DNA of 64,000 bases from Nocardia xishanensis NBRC 101358 (GTDB lineage Bacteria > Actinomycetota > Actinomycetes > Mycobacteriales > Mycobacteriaceae). The position numbers and the translations under genes were made by a program. Positions within the stretch are counted from its first letter, which is position 1. Every line of letters starts with the position of its first letter. Shown piece by piece: positions 48,404 to 56,802 of the stretch. The notes below the pieces were generated by a model. That model saw only the letters and a list, made by a program, of their open reading frames with translations, had not been told where the DNA came from and searched no databases. The stretch lies in assembly GCF_001613365.1 (NCBI RefSeq), contig NZ_BDCF01000006.1:62001-126000 (forward strand), given 5' to 3'.

Positions 48404-48422
48404 TAATGGAAATCGTTACCGT
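48404..48422 (-). promoter_or_regulatory. Zur-like operator in the znuA promoter
   Basis: The block AATGGAAA-TCG-TTACCGTT has 8-nt arms matching at 6 of 8 positions and resembles the actinobacterial Zur consensus TNATGAAAATCATTTTCATTA. The minus-strand -10 candidate TATGAT (48400-48405) overlaps its edge, so repressor binding would block initiation. Confidence 0.65.
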
Positions 48423-48497
48423 TTAACTTTATCAGCCCCGCGCAACCCGGCCACCGCCCGGCCACCGCCACACCGCTGCCGAAAGCCGCCAGGCAAA

Positions 48498-48537
48498 CGT
48501 CGAGGCCCGCGAACCAGGTGGTTCGCGGGCCTCGACG
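48498..48537 (-). terminator. Perfect 19-bp hairpin after the trehalose-phosphatase/GH15 gene
   Basis: 48498-48516 and 48519-48537 are exact reverse complements around a GG centre. It lies 17 nt after the stop of the fusion gene and before znuA. No U-tract. Confidence 0.65.
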
Positions 48538-48553
48538 GCCGGTCGGTGACCGC

Positions 48554-51124
48554 TTAGACGAGCACCTCCACGGGCTGCGCTAGCAGCTGCGCGCAACGCA
48601 GCAGGCCGAGGTGGCTGTAGGCCTGCGGGTGGTTGCCCAGCGACCGCTCGGCCACCGGGTCGTACTCCTCGCTGAGCAGCCCGGTCGGGCCTGCCACGTC
48701 GACCAGCTGGGCGAACAGCGCCTCGGCGTCCGAACGCTTGCCGATCAGCAGGTACGCCTCGACCAGCCAGGCCGCGCAGAGGTGGAACCCACCCTCTCCG
48801 CCGGGGAGGCCGTCGTCGTGGTGGTAGCGGTACACGGTCGACCCGCTGCGCAGCTCGGCCTCGGTCGCCACCACCGTCGCGGCGAACCGCGGGTCGGAAG
48901 GATCGATCAGCCCGCTCAGGCCGATGTGCAAGGTGGCCGCGTCCAGGTCGATGCCGTCGTAGGCCGCGGTGAACGACTGGACCTCGTCGTTCCAGCCCTT
49001 GGTCTTGACCTCTTCGGCGATGGTGTCGCGCAGCTCGACCCACTCGGGGTCGACCTGGCGGTCGAACTTCTGCGCCAATGTGAGCGCCCGGTCGACCGTC
49101 AGCCAGCCCATCACCTTCGAGTACACGTGGTGGCGCGGATTGCCGCGGATCTCCCAGATGCCGTGGTCCGGCTCGGTCCAGCGGCGCTGCACCGCCGAAA
49201 CCATGGCGTGCACCAGTTCCCAGTCGGCGTCCGGCAGCGCCTTGGCCGGATCGGTGACGCCCTTGCGCTCGCGTGCGTGCGCCAGCGTCGCGATCAGGTC
49301 GACGATCGGACCGAAGACGTCCAGCTGCACCTGCATGTTCGCCGCGTTGCCGACACGCACCGGACGCGACCCCGCGTAGCCGGGCAGCTGGTCGATGACG
49401 GCCTCGGGCGGCAGCGTCTCGCCGTAGATGGTGTACAGCGGGTGCAGCCGCTCGGGCCCGGGCAGCGTCTCCAGCACGCGGTGTACCCAGCCGAGGAACT
49501 GCTCGGCCTCGGTGATCGAGCCGAGCGTCACCAGCGCCTGCGCGGTGAGCGCGGCGTCGCGCAGCCAGCAGTAGCGGTAGTCCCAGTTGCGGATGCCGCC
49601 GATGTCCTCGGGTAGCGAGGTGGTCGCCGCGGCGAGGATCGAGCCGGACGGCGCGTGCACCAGCCCGCGCAGGGTGAGTGCGGAGCGCTTCATCAGGTCC
49701 GGCTTGAGCGGCGGCAGTTCCAGCGAGCTCGACCAGTCCGACCAGTACCGCTGCGCCTCCCTGCGGCGCTCCGGCTCGCCGGTCATCGCGGGCGCGAGAT
49801 CATGTGTCCCGCAGCGCAGTTCCAGCACGATCGGGCCGTTCGCCGGATCCACCACGGCGCGCGCGACATCGTGCGTTCCGTCGCTCTCGATCTCCCAGCG
49901 AACACCGGGGGAGCGCAGCACCATCGGGTCGTTGGTGCCGCGCACCCGCAGGCCCGCGGGATCGGATTCGAGCGACACCGGCACCTGGCCGAATTCCGGC
50001 CGCGGCGCGAACGTGACGACCGCCTTGGCCACACCGGTGATCACCCGGGTCAGGTCGGTACGGTTCGGCGTCACGTCGTGCGGCAGATAGTCGACGACTT
50101 GCAAACTGGCCCAGCGGGTTTCGACGGTCATGGTGCCGTCCACGTAGCGCTGCGAGAGCGGCAGCCCAGGCCGCTCCGGCGCGACGGTGAAGTGACCGGC
50201 CTGCGGCCCGCCGAGCAGGTGCGCGAACACCGCGGCCGAATCCGGCTCCGGGTGGCAGAACCAGGTGACCGTGGCGTCCGGGGTGAGCAGCGCGACCGAG
50301 CGCGGGCTGGCCAGCATGGTCAGTCGCTCGATGCGCGGCGCACTCGCTCCGGCCAGCCAGGTGCGCCGCTCCTCCAGCAGGAAGGCCAGCGCGCAGGAGA
50401 CCGCCTCGGTGCTGTTCACCCGGTACTTGGCCAGGCTCTCGCCATCGCCGACCTTGATGCCGACATCCGGCCCGGAAAGCACGCGGAAGGCTTTCTCGTC
50501 GGTGGCGTCGTCGCCGAAGAACACCGCCGCGGTCGCGCCCTCCTGGTGGCGGATGGTGTCGAGCGCGGCGCCCTTGTCGGTCGGCACGACGGCCAGCTCG
50601 ATGACGGCCTTGCCCTCGGTGACCTGAACGCCGACCCAGCAGGCCGGGCCCTGGCGCACCGTGGTCAGCGCCCTGCGGCCGATCTCGGGGCTGGCGTTGC
50701 GCACGTGCAGCGCGACACTGGCCGGCTTGATCTCGACGGTGACGCCAGGATTGTTCGCGGCGATCTGCGTCAGCGAGTTCTGCACTTCCTGAAGCAGCTG
50801 TCTGGCGTCGTTGTCGATCGCGTGCACGAAGCCGACGTCGAACTCCGACCCATGGCTACCGATCAGTTGCACCTCGACCGGAAGCCGAGAGAGTGCCGCG
50901 AGGTCACGCAGTGCACGGCCGGAGATGACGGCCGCCGTCGTTCCGGTGAGACCGGCGAGGGCGCGTAGCGCGCTCACCGACTCCCGGTGCGGATACGCCT
51001 TGGTCGGATCGGACACGATCGGGGCCAATGTCCCGTCGTAGTCCGACGCGACCAAGAGCCGTGGCTCGCGCGCGACCGTCGACAAAGCACGTCGAAGTTC
51101 CTTGGGCAGATCCTGTGCGCTCAC
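48554..51124 (-). CDS. Trehalose-6-phosphate phosphatase fused to a GH15 glycosidase
   Basis: 856-residue two-domain enzyme. Residues ~1-270 are an OtsB-type HAD phosphatase: motif I VASDYDGTLAPI (Asp28, Asp30), the VISGRALRDL block and the motif IV region FFGDDATDEKAF. From ~280 to the end is a glycoside hydrolase family 15 (glucoamylase/trehalase-like) module: GGIRNWDYRYCWLRDAALT, the inner catalytic block, and EEYDPVAERSLGNHPQAYSHL. GH15 enzymes are the trehalases of mycobacteria, so the fusion may turn trehalose-6-phosphate into glucose via trehalose; that coupling is inference. Leaderless GTG after TAGGTT. M. tuberculosis OtsB1 instead carries a GH65 module. Confidence 0.9.
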   Translation of the reverse strand: MSAQDLPKELRRALSTVAREPRLLVASDYDGTLAPIVSDPTKAYPHRESVSALRALAGLTGTTAAVISGRALRDLAALSRLPVEVQLIGSHGSEFDVGFVHAIDNDARQLLQEVQNSLTQIAANNPGVTVEIKPASVALHVRNASPEIGRRALTTVRQGPACWVGVQVTEGKAVIELAVVPTDKGAALDTIRHQEGATAAVFFGDDATDEKAFRVLSGPDVGIKVGDGESLAKYRVNSTEAVSCALAFLLEERRTWLAGASAPRIERLTMLASPRSVALLTPDATVTWFCHPEPDSAAVFAHLLGGPQAGHFTVAPERPGLPLSQRYVDGTMTVETRWASLQVVDYLPHDVTPNRTDLTRVITGVAKAVVTFAPRPEFGQVPVSLESDPAGLRVRGTNDPMVLRSPGVRWEIESDGTHDVARAVVDPANGPIVLELRCGTHDLAPAMTGEPERRREAQRYWSDWSSSLELPPLKPDLMKRSALTLRGLVHAPSGSILAAATTSLPEDIGGIRNWDYRYCWLRDAALTAQALVTLGSITEAEQFLGWVHRVLETLPGPERLHPLYTIYGETLPPEAVIDQLPGYAGSRPVRVGNAANMQVQLDVFGPIVDLIATLAHARERKGVTDPAKALPDADWELVHAMVSAVQRRWTEPDHGIWEIRGNPRHHVYSKVMGWLTVDRALTLAQKFDRQVDPEWVELRDTIAEEVKTKGWNDEVQSFTAAYDGIDLDAATLHIGLSGLIDPSDPRFAATVVATEAELRSGSTVYRYHHDDGLPGGEGGFHLCAAWLVEAYLLIGKRSDAEALFAQLVDVAGPTGLLSEEYDPVAERSLGNHPQAYSHLGLLRCAQLLAQPVEVLV

Positions 51125-51130
51125 GCATCC

Positions 51131-51136
51131 AACCTA
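51131..51136 (-). promoter_or_regulatory. -10 element of the OtsB/GH15 leaderless promoter
   Basis: Minus-strand TAGGTT is exactly 6 nt before the GTG at 51124. Confidence 0.55.
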
Positions 51137-51517
51137 GTGATCGGAGGAGTTGTTTCAGGGGCGGCCAAAACAATACTGTGTTGAATTCACCGCACCACAG
51201 TGCGCCGGTATGCGTGCGCACGATTGCAACCCGGTTATCGGGATATGCCGAGTTAACGCACAGGTAACCAGCAAGTAACTTTCCGCGGACGCGAGCGTGG
51301 TCGGGTCGCACGGCGATCACGAGGGGCGTCACGGCCGAGCCGTTTCCTTCCGGCGGATCGGCCGGATATGAGTCGCATTGTCGGACATGACGGTTCGCGG
51401 TCTGCTCCGCGTGCAGAGGCAAGCGCGGCATAACACCACGGTAGCCCGGTCGCGGGCAGTCCGCCCGTCGACCGGGCTACCCCGATCCGATTCGATTGGC
51501 GCGGTTATCGCCTCCGG
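51137..51517 (-). other. Intergenic region between OtsB/GH15 and kstR
   Basis: 381 nt, locally less GC-rich (for example 51180-51280). It must carry the upstream part of the OtsB/GH15 promoter and the kstR 3' end. No gene, U-tract terminator or known repeat was seen. Confidence 0.4.
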
Positions 51518-52168
51518 CTATTTCGCCGCTTGATCTCCGAGCAGCAGATCCACGGTCAGTTCGAGACGGTCTGTGACATCGGTCGCCGAAGCGCGCCGAG
51601 TGAGCCACGCCACCAGATTGGAAAGCCACACGTCACTGATGACGCGCGCAATGGCGAGTTGCCGTTCGGTCGGTTCTCCGTCGTTCATGGCGCGGGCGAA
51701 AACCCGATCCATCACCTTGCCGACTCGATCCACCTCGGCCGCCGCCGAGGCGTCGGCGAACATGAAGGCGCGCGTCATGGCCTCGGTGAGCAACGGGTCG
51801 CGCTGCATCATCCTGGTGATCTGGGTGAGCAGCAGGTGCATGCGCTCCTGCGGCGTCGTTCCGGCAAGCGGCTTGCGTTTGCCCTCGATCTGCTCGAACT
51901 CCCTGGCCAGCGCCGAGACCAGCAGGTGAACCTTGGACGGGAAGTACCGGTAGAGGGTGCCGACGGCCACGTCCGCGCGCTCGGCGACGGCGCGCATCTG
52001 CACCGCGTCGTATCCGCCCTTGGAGGCGAGCGCCAGTGTCGCGTCCAGGATGCGCTTGCGTCGCTCGCGCTGCGCGGCCGAGCTCAGATCGTCCTCGCTG
52101 AGCGTGGTGACGGTCGCTGGGCGGGCAGCGCTCGCATCGGCGGGCTGCGATCTGGAGGGGCTGGCCAT
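51518..52168 (-). CDS. kstR: TetR-family cholesterol catabolism repressor KstR
   Basis: 216 residues. The helix-turn-helix region ERRKRILDATLALASKGGYDAVQMRAVAERADVAVGTLYRYFPSKVHLL and the C-terminal RVISDVWLSNLVAWLTRRASATDV are almost the M. tuberculosis KstR sequence. KstR represses sterol-degradation genes and is released by a cholesterol-derived CoA thioester. It is divergent from fadE34 as in M. tuberculosis, and a perfect KstR-type operator lies between them, so it controls itself and the operon. The frame is open to 52258; start MASPSRS preferred. Confidence 0.95.
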   Translation of the reverse strand: MASPSRSQPADASAARPATVTTLSEDDLSSAAQRERRKRILDATLALASKGGYDAVQMRAVAERADVAVGTLYRYFPSKVHLLVSALAREFEQIEGKRKPLAGTTPQERMHLLLTQITRMMQRDPLLTEAMTRAFMFADASAAAEVDRVGKVMDRVFARAMNDGEPTERQLAIARVISDVWLSNLVAWLTRRASATDVTDRLELTVDLLLGDQAAK

Positions 52169-52264
52169 CGAAAGGGTCCTTTCCTCGAACGTCGTACGTC
52201 GGCCTGGCGCGCGGTGCTCACCGATGCGGATGGCCGTCTCTTGACTTCCGCACGGCAAGGATAT

Positions 52265-52278
52265 TAGAACATGTTCTA
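52265..52278 (+). promoter_or_regulatory. KstR operator
   Basis: TAGAACATGTTCTA is a perfect 14-bp palindrome matching the KstR motif TAGAAC-N2-GTTCTA, located between kstR and the side-chain operon. Confidence 0.85.
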
Positions 52279-52313
52279 GGTGTGGGAGTCACGCCGGAAA
52301 GGCGGGTTGGAGT

Positions 52314-54476
52314 GTGACCATCGCCACCACTGACGAGCATAAAGCCGTTCAGGAGTCGATGCGGGGCTGGGCCGGATCGGTCCGTCCGATTGCAACAATG
52401 CGAGCCGGGCAGGCCGGGTTCTGGCGCGCGTACTGGCCCGCGCTGGCCGAACTCGGGATCTTCCGTGTCGCGGTCGCCGAGGACGCGGGTGGCGCTGGTG
52501 GGTCGGTCGCCGATCTGGCCGTCCTGCTGGAGCAGGCGGCGCACGATCTGGTGGGCGGTCCGGTGCTCGGCACCGCCCTGGCCAACCTGGTCACCGCGGG
52601 CGCCCTCGCCGAGGACCTGCCGTGCGGCATCGCGCTCGACGTCGTTGTCGGTCCGGATGTTTCGTCCCGGACGGGTGTCAGCGTACCCGTAGGCGAGGGT
52701 GACGTTTTGCTCACCGGTGTCTGGGACTTCGTGCTCGGCGCCGCCGCTGGAACCGCCGTGCTGCTTCCCGTCGACAGCCCGGACGGGCCGCGATGGTGCC
52801 TGGTGCCGCCCGACGCCGCGGGACTGCGAATCGAGGAACTCGCTTCCGCCGACCCGAGCACCCCGCTGGCCCGGGTGCAGTGCACCGAGGTCGCTGTGCC
52901 CGCCGAGCGGATGTTCGCCTCCGCGAACCGCGTCGAGGACCTGCTCGTCGCGCTGGTCGCCGCCGAACTCGCCGGCTTGGCGGGCTGGTGCCTCGACACA
53001 GCGGTCGAATACGCCAAGGTGCGTGAGCAATTCGGCCGCAAGATCGGTTCCTTCCAGGCGGTCAAGCACATCTGCGCGTGGATGCTGTGCCGCACCGAGC
53101 TCATTCGCTCGGTCGCGCTGGACGCCGCTGCTGCCGTCGACGAGGGCGGCGCCGAACTGCCGATCGCGTCCGCCATCGCCGCGGCCATCGCGCTGGACGC
53201 CGCGGTGGAGACCGCCAAGGACTGCATCCAGGTGCTCGGCGGCATCGGCTTCACCTGGGAACACGACGCCCACTTCTACCTGCGCAGGGCCACGGCGCTG
53301 CGTCAGCTGCTCGGCGGCTCGGCGCGCTGGCGGGCGAGGGTCACCGAGCTGACGCGGTCGGGTATGCGCCGCACCACCGGCGCCGACCGGGTCTTCGCCG
53401 CCGAGGGCGTCGACGGCGCGGCCGCCACCGACCTGGCCGCCGAAGTCGCGGCGATCGCGGCGCTTCCGGTGGAGCGGCAGCGCGACGCACTGGTCGACGC
53501 GGGACTGGCGATGCCGCACTGGCCAGCGCCCTACGGCCGCGGCGCCGATCCGATGACCGGACTGGTGATCTCCGAGGAGCTGCGCCGCGCCGGTCTGACC
53601 GCGCCCGACCTGGCCATCGGCGGCTGGGCCGTCCCGACGTTGTTGCAGCACGGCACCCCGGAGCAGATCGATCGCTTCGCCTGGCCGACGTTGCGCGGCG
53701 AGGTGGTGTGGTGCCAGCTGTTCAGCGAACCAGGCGCTGGCTCCGACCTCGCCGCCCTGCGCACCACCGCCAAGCGGGTCGACGGCGGCTGGGTGCTGAA
53801 CGGCCAGAAAGTCTGGACTTCGTTGGGCGACAAGGCGAACTGGGGCATCTGCCTGGCGCGTACCGACGCCGACGCGCCCAAGCACCGCGGCATCTCCTAC
53901 TTCCTCGTCGACATGCGCAGCAAGGGGCTGGAGGTCCGTCCGCTGGTGCAGATCACCGGCGAGGCGCGGTTCAGCGAGGTGTTCCTCGACGACGTGTTCG
54001 TCCCCGACGACTGTCTCGTCGGCGCGCTGAACAACGGTTGGAAGATCGCTCGCTCCACGCTGTCCACTGAACGAGTCGCCATGGGCGGCAATGGGATCGG
54101 GCCGGTGCTGGAGGAGCTCATCGCCAAGCTGCCCGCCACCGGGCCGGGCGCGGAGCTGCGAAACGACCGGCTCGGGGGCTTCGTCGCCGAGGCCATCGCC
54201 GGGCTGCTGCTCGAGCAGCGGGCCGCCGTCGCGATGCTGGCGGGCGCCGACCCCGGCGCGCAGAGCAGCGTGCGCAAGCTGGTCGGTGTGCGGCACCGCC
54301 AGGCGGTGGCCGAGTTCGCCGTGGAGACGGCGGGACCGAACGGTGCGCAGGATTCGGACGAAGTGACCGAATTTCTGCTCACACGCTGCCTTTCCATCGC
54401 GGGAGGCACCGAGCAGATCCTGCTCACCGTGGCCGGTGAGCGGATTCTCGGACTCCCCCGCGACGCGGACAGCTGA
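52314..54476 (+). CDS. fadE34: Double-module acyl-CoA dehydrogenase FadE34 (steroid side chain)
   Basis: 720 residues, a tandem fusion of two acyl-CoA dehydrogenase modules. The first (to ~350) contains AKVREQFGRKIGSFQAVKH and CIQVLGGIGFTWEHDAHFY. The second contains CQLFSEPGAGSDLAALRT, VLNGQKVWTSLG and the C-terminal SIAGGTEQILL. Such fused FadE34 enzymes oxidise steroid side-chain CoA esters (C5 side chain). GTG start at 52314. First gene of an operon controlled by KstR through the operator upstream. Same divergent pairing as Rv3574-Rv3573c. Confidence 0.93.
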   Translation: MTIATTDEHKAVQESMRGWAGSVRPIATMRAGQAGFWRAYWPALAELGIFRVAVAEDAGGAGGSVADLAVLLEQAAHDLVGGPVLGTALANLVTAGALAEDLPCGIALDVVVGPDVSSRTGVSVPVGEGDVLLTGVWDFVLGAAAGTAVLLPVDSPDGPRWCLVPPDAAGLRIEELASADPSTPLARVQCTEVAVPAERMFASANRVEDLLVALVAAELAGLAGWCLDTAVEYAKVREQFGRKIGSFQAVKHICAWMLCRTELIRSVALDAAAAVDEGGAELPIASAIAAAIALDAAVETAKDCIQVLGGIGFTWEHDAHFYLRRATALRQLLGGSARWRARVTELTRSGMRRTTGADRVFAAEGVDGAAATDLAAEVAAIAALPVERQRDALVDAGLAMPHWPAPYGRGADPMTGLVISEELRRAGLTAPDLAIGGWAVPTLLQHGTPEQIDRFAWPTLRGEVVWCQLFSEPGAGSDLAALRTTAKRVDGGWVLNGQKVWTSLGDKANWGICLARTDADAPKHRGISYFLVDMRSKGLEVRPLVQITGEARFSEVFLDDVFVPDDCLVGALNNGWKIARSTLSTERVAMGGNGIGPVLEELIAKLPATGPGAELRNDRLGGFVAEAIAGLLLEQRAAVAMLAGADPGAQSSVRKLVGVRHRQAVAEFAVETAGPNGAQDSDEVTEFLLTRCLSIAGGTEQILLTVAGERILGLPRDADS

Positions 54477-54497
54477 TCGAAGAACCGGGAGAACAGC

Positions 54498-55562
54498 GTG
54501 GACTTCACCAGGGACGAGGGCCAGGACGCCGTCGCCGAAGTAGTAGTTAGCTTGCTCGAGCGCGAATCCGCTCGCGATATCGAGCTGTGGCCGAGCCTGG
54601 TCGACTCGGGCCTGCTCGGGGTCGCGCTGCCGGAGCGCTTCGGCGGCGACGGTATGGGCCTGCCGGAGATCTCCGTGCTGCTCACCGAGCTGGCCACCGA
54701 CGCGGTGGCGGTGCCCGCCTTGCCGACGCTGGGTTTCGGGCTGCTCGCGCTGCTGCCCGTACTGCCCGACGCGGTGGCCGAACGGATCTATCCCGAGGTC
54801 GCCAAGGGCGCGGTGCTCACCGCGGCGCTCAGCGAGCCGGGTGCACCGTTCGCCGCGACGCCGAAGACCACCGCGGTCGCCGAAGGGTCCGTCGTACGCG
54901 TCAGCGGGCACAAGGTGGCGGTGCCCTACGCCGAGCAGGCGCGCTGGCTGCTCATCCCGACCGATTCCGGCATCGCGCTCGTCGAGGGCGACGCCGCCGG
55001 GCTGACCCGCGATCCGTCGCCGTCCTCGGGCGGCCTGCCCGAGGGCAGCGTCCTGCTGGACAACGTGGAGATCCCGGCCGAGCAGCTGCTGCCCGGCGAC
55101 CTCGCGCAACTGCACCGGCTGGCCGTCGCGAGCATCGGCTCGGTCGCCGACGGCCTGTTGAAGGGCGCGTTGGTGCTCACCGCGGAACACCTGCGGGTGC
55201 GCCGCCAGTTCGACCGGCCGCTGGCCGAATTCCAGGCGGTGGCCCAGCAGATCGCGGACCTGTACGTGGTTTCCCGCACCCTGCACGCCGTGGCCGTCTC
55301 GGCGAACTGGGCGCTTTCGCAGCCCGTTACCGGTCCCGCGCACCTGGAGCGCGTCGACGACGACCTCGACGTGCTCGCCTATACCGTGGCCTCCGAGCTG
55401 CCCGCCGCCATGCAGAAGTGCCATCACCTGCACGGAGGTCTCGGCGTCGACGTGACCCATCCGATGCACCGCTACTACTCCCAGGCCAAGGACATCGCCC
55501 GCTGGCTCGGCGGCGCGTCGTTCCGTCTGGATCGCTTAGGAGCAAGATGTTCATCGATCTGA
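54498..55562 (+). CDS. fadE28: Acyl-CoA dehydrogenase subunit FadE28 (ChsE1-type)
   Basis: 354 residues. In mycobacteria FadE28 and FadE29 form a heterotetrameric acyl-CoA dehydrogenase that removes hydrogen from the 3-carbon side chain of a steroid CoA ester. This protein has the shortened, partly degenerate N-terminal domain typical of that subunit and the C-terminal RVRRQFDRPLAEFQAVAQQIADLY and HHLHGGLGVDVTHPMHRYYSQAKD blocks. GGGAGAA precedes the GTG at 54498. It overlaps fadE29 by 16 nt. Identity rests on order: FadE28-FadE29-ChsH2-ChsH1-Ltp2, as in the igr operon. Confidence 0.9.
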   Translation: MDFTRDEGQDAVAEVVVSLLERESARDIELWPSLVDSGLLGVALPERFGGDGMGLPEISVLLTELATDAVAVPALPTLGFGLLALLPVLPDAVAERIYPEVAKGAVLTAALSEPGAPFAATPKTTAVAEGSVVRVSGHKVAVPYAEQARWLLIPTDSGIALVEGDAAGLTRDPSPSSGGLPEGSVLLDNVEIPAEQLLPGDLAQLHRLAVASIGSVADGLLKGALVLTAEHLRVRRQFDRPLAEFQAVAQQIADLYVVSRTLHAVAVSANWALSQPVTGPAHLERVDDDLDVLAYTVASELPAAMQKCHHLHGGLGVDVTHPMHRYYSQAKDIARWLGGASFRLDRLGARCSSI

Positions 55563-56785
55563 CCGCCGAGCAGCTCGCGCTGCGCGACGAACTCCGCACC
55601 TACTTCGCCGATCTCGTCACTCCCGAGGAGGAGGCCGAGATGGCGGTGAACCGGCACGGCGACGCCTACCGCGCCGTCGTGCGGCGCATGGGCCGCGACG
55701 GTTGGCTCGGGGTCGGCTGGCCGAAGGAATACGGCGGGCAGGGTTTCGGGCCCGTCGAACAGCAGATCTTCTTCAACGAGGCGGTGCGGGCCGATGTCCC
55801 GCTGCCGCTGGTGACACTGCTGACCGTCGGCCCCACTTTGCAGACCTACGGGACCGATGCGCAGAAGCAAAAGTTCCTGCCCGGAATCCTTTCCGGCGAT
55901 ATCCATTTCGCGATCGGCTACTCCGAGCCGGAAGCGGGCACCGACCTGGCCTCGTTGCGCACCAGCGCCGTCCGCGACGCCTCCGGCGACTGGATCGTCA
56001 ACGGACAGAAGATCTTCACCACCGGCGCGCACGAGGCCGACTACGTGTGGCTGGCCTGTCGCACCGGCACGGCGGATTCGCGCCACCGTGGCATCACGAT
56101 CCTGATCGTGGACACCAAGGACCCTGGCTACTCCTGGACGCCGATCATCACCTGCGACGGCGCCCACCACACCAACGCCACCTATTTCGACAACGTCCGC
56201 GTCCCGGCCGACATGCTGGTCGGCGAGGAGAACCGGGGCTGGCGGCTGATCACGACGCAGCTCAATCACGAGCGGGTCAGCCTCGGCCCGTCCGGCAAGA
56301 TCGAACAGCTCTACGACCGGGTGCGCGACTGGGCGCGACCGCGCGGGCTGCTCGTCGAATCCGATGTGCAGCGTTCGCTCGGCCGCATGCACGCCATGGT
56401 CCGGCTGAACGAACTGCTGAACTGGCAGGTCGCCGCGGCGTCCGAAGGGCAGCGCGCGCGGGGCCCTGCGTGGTCACGCTCCGCTACCGCCTCCGGGCCT
56501 GACGCGCCCGCTGCGCAAGTCGACGGTGACCAGTCGCAGGTCATCGCCGACGCGTCGGCCACCAAGGTGTTCTCCACCGAGTCGCTTCAGGAAGCGGGCC
56601 GCCTGGCCGAGGAGATCGTCGGCCGCCACGGCGATCCGGCCGAGCCCGCCACCGCCGAACTGCTCAGCTGGCTGGACCGGCGCACCAAGCAGAACCTCGT
56701 GGTGACCTTCGGCGGCGGCGTCAACGAGATCATGCGCGAGCTCGTCGCCACCGCCGGACTGAACCTGCCGCGAGTACCCCGATAG
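55547..56785 (+). CDS. fadE29: Acyl-CoA dehydrogenase subunit FadE29 (ChsE2-type), with an apparent insertion
   Basis: 412 residues, partner of FadE28. FAD/substrate blocks GYSEPEAGTDLASLRT, VNGQKIFTTGAHEADYVWLACR and the C-terminal NLVVTFGGGVNEIMRELVATAGL are present. AGGAG precedes the ATG at 55547. It is about 25 residues longer than the mycobacterial protein (387) because of a Ser/Ala/Gly/Arg-rich stretch at residues ~298-325 (SEGQRARGPAWSRSATASG...), whose codons (CCT, TCA, GCT, GGG, CAA) are less GC-biased than the rest. The frame is intact, so the protein may still fold with a surface loop. Confidence 0.9.
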   Translation: MFIDLTAEQLALRDELRTYFADLVTPEEEAEMAVNRHGDAYRAVVRRMGRDGWLGVGWPKEYGGQGFGPVEQQIFFNEAVRADVPLPLVTLLTVGPTLQTYGTDAQKQKFLPGILSGDIHFAIGYSEPEAGTDLASLRTSAVRDASGDWIVNGQKIFTTGAHEADYVWLACRTGTADSRHRGITILIVDTKDPGYSWTPIITCDGAHHTNATYFDNVRVPADMLVGEENRGWRLITTQLNHERVSLGPSGKIEQLYDRVRDWARPRGLLVESDVQRSLGRMHAMVRLNELLNWQVAAASEGQRARGPAWSRSATASGPDAPAAQVDGDQSQVIADASATKVFSTESLQEAGRLAEEIVGRHGDPAEPATAELLSWLDRRTKQNLVVTFGGGVNEIMRELVATAGLNLPRVPR

Positions 56786-56802
56786 GAAGAAGGAGCCGCG
56801 TC

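Noticed and set aside
52218..55469. 1083-codon minus-strand frame opposite fadE34/fadE28
   Set aside because: High-GC third-position bias on the coding strand keeps the antisense frame open. The translation is Gln/Arg/His/Gly-rich and unlike any protein, and the plus-strand genes are certain.
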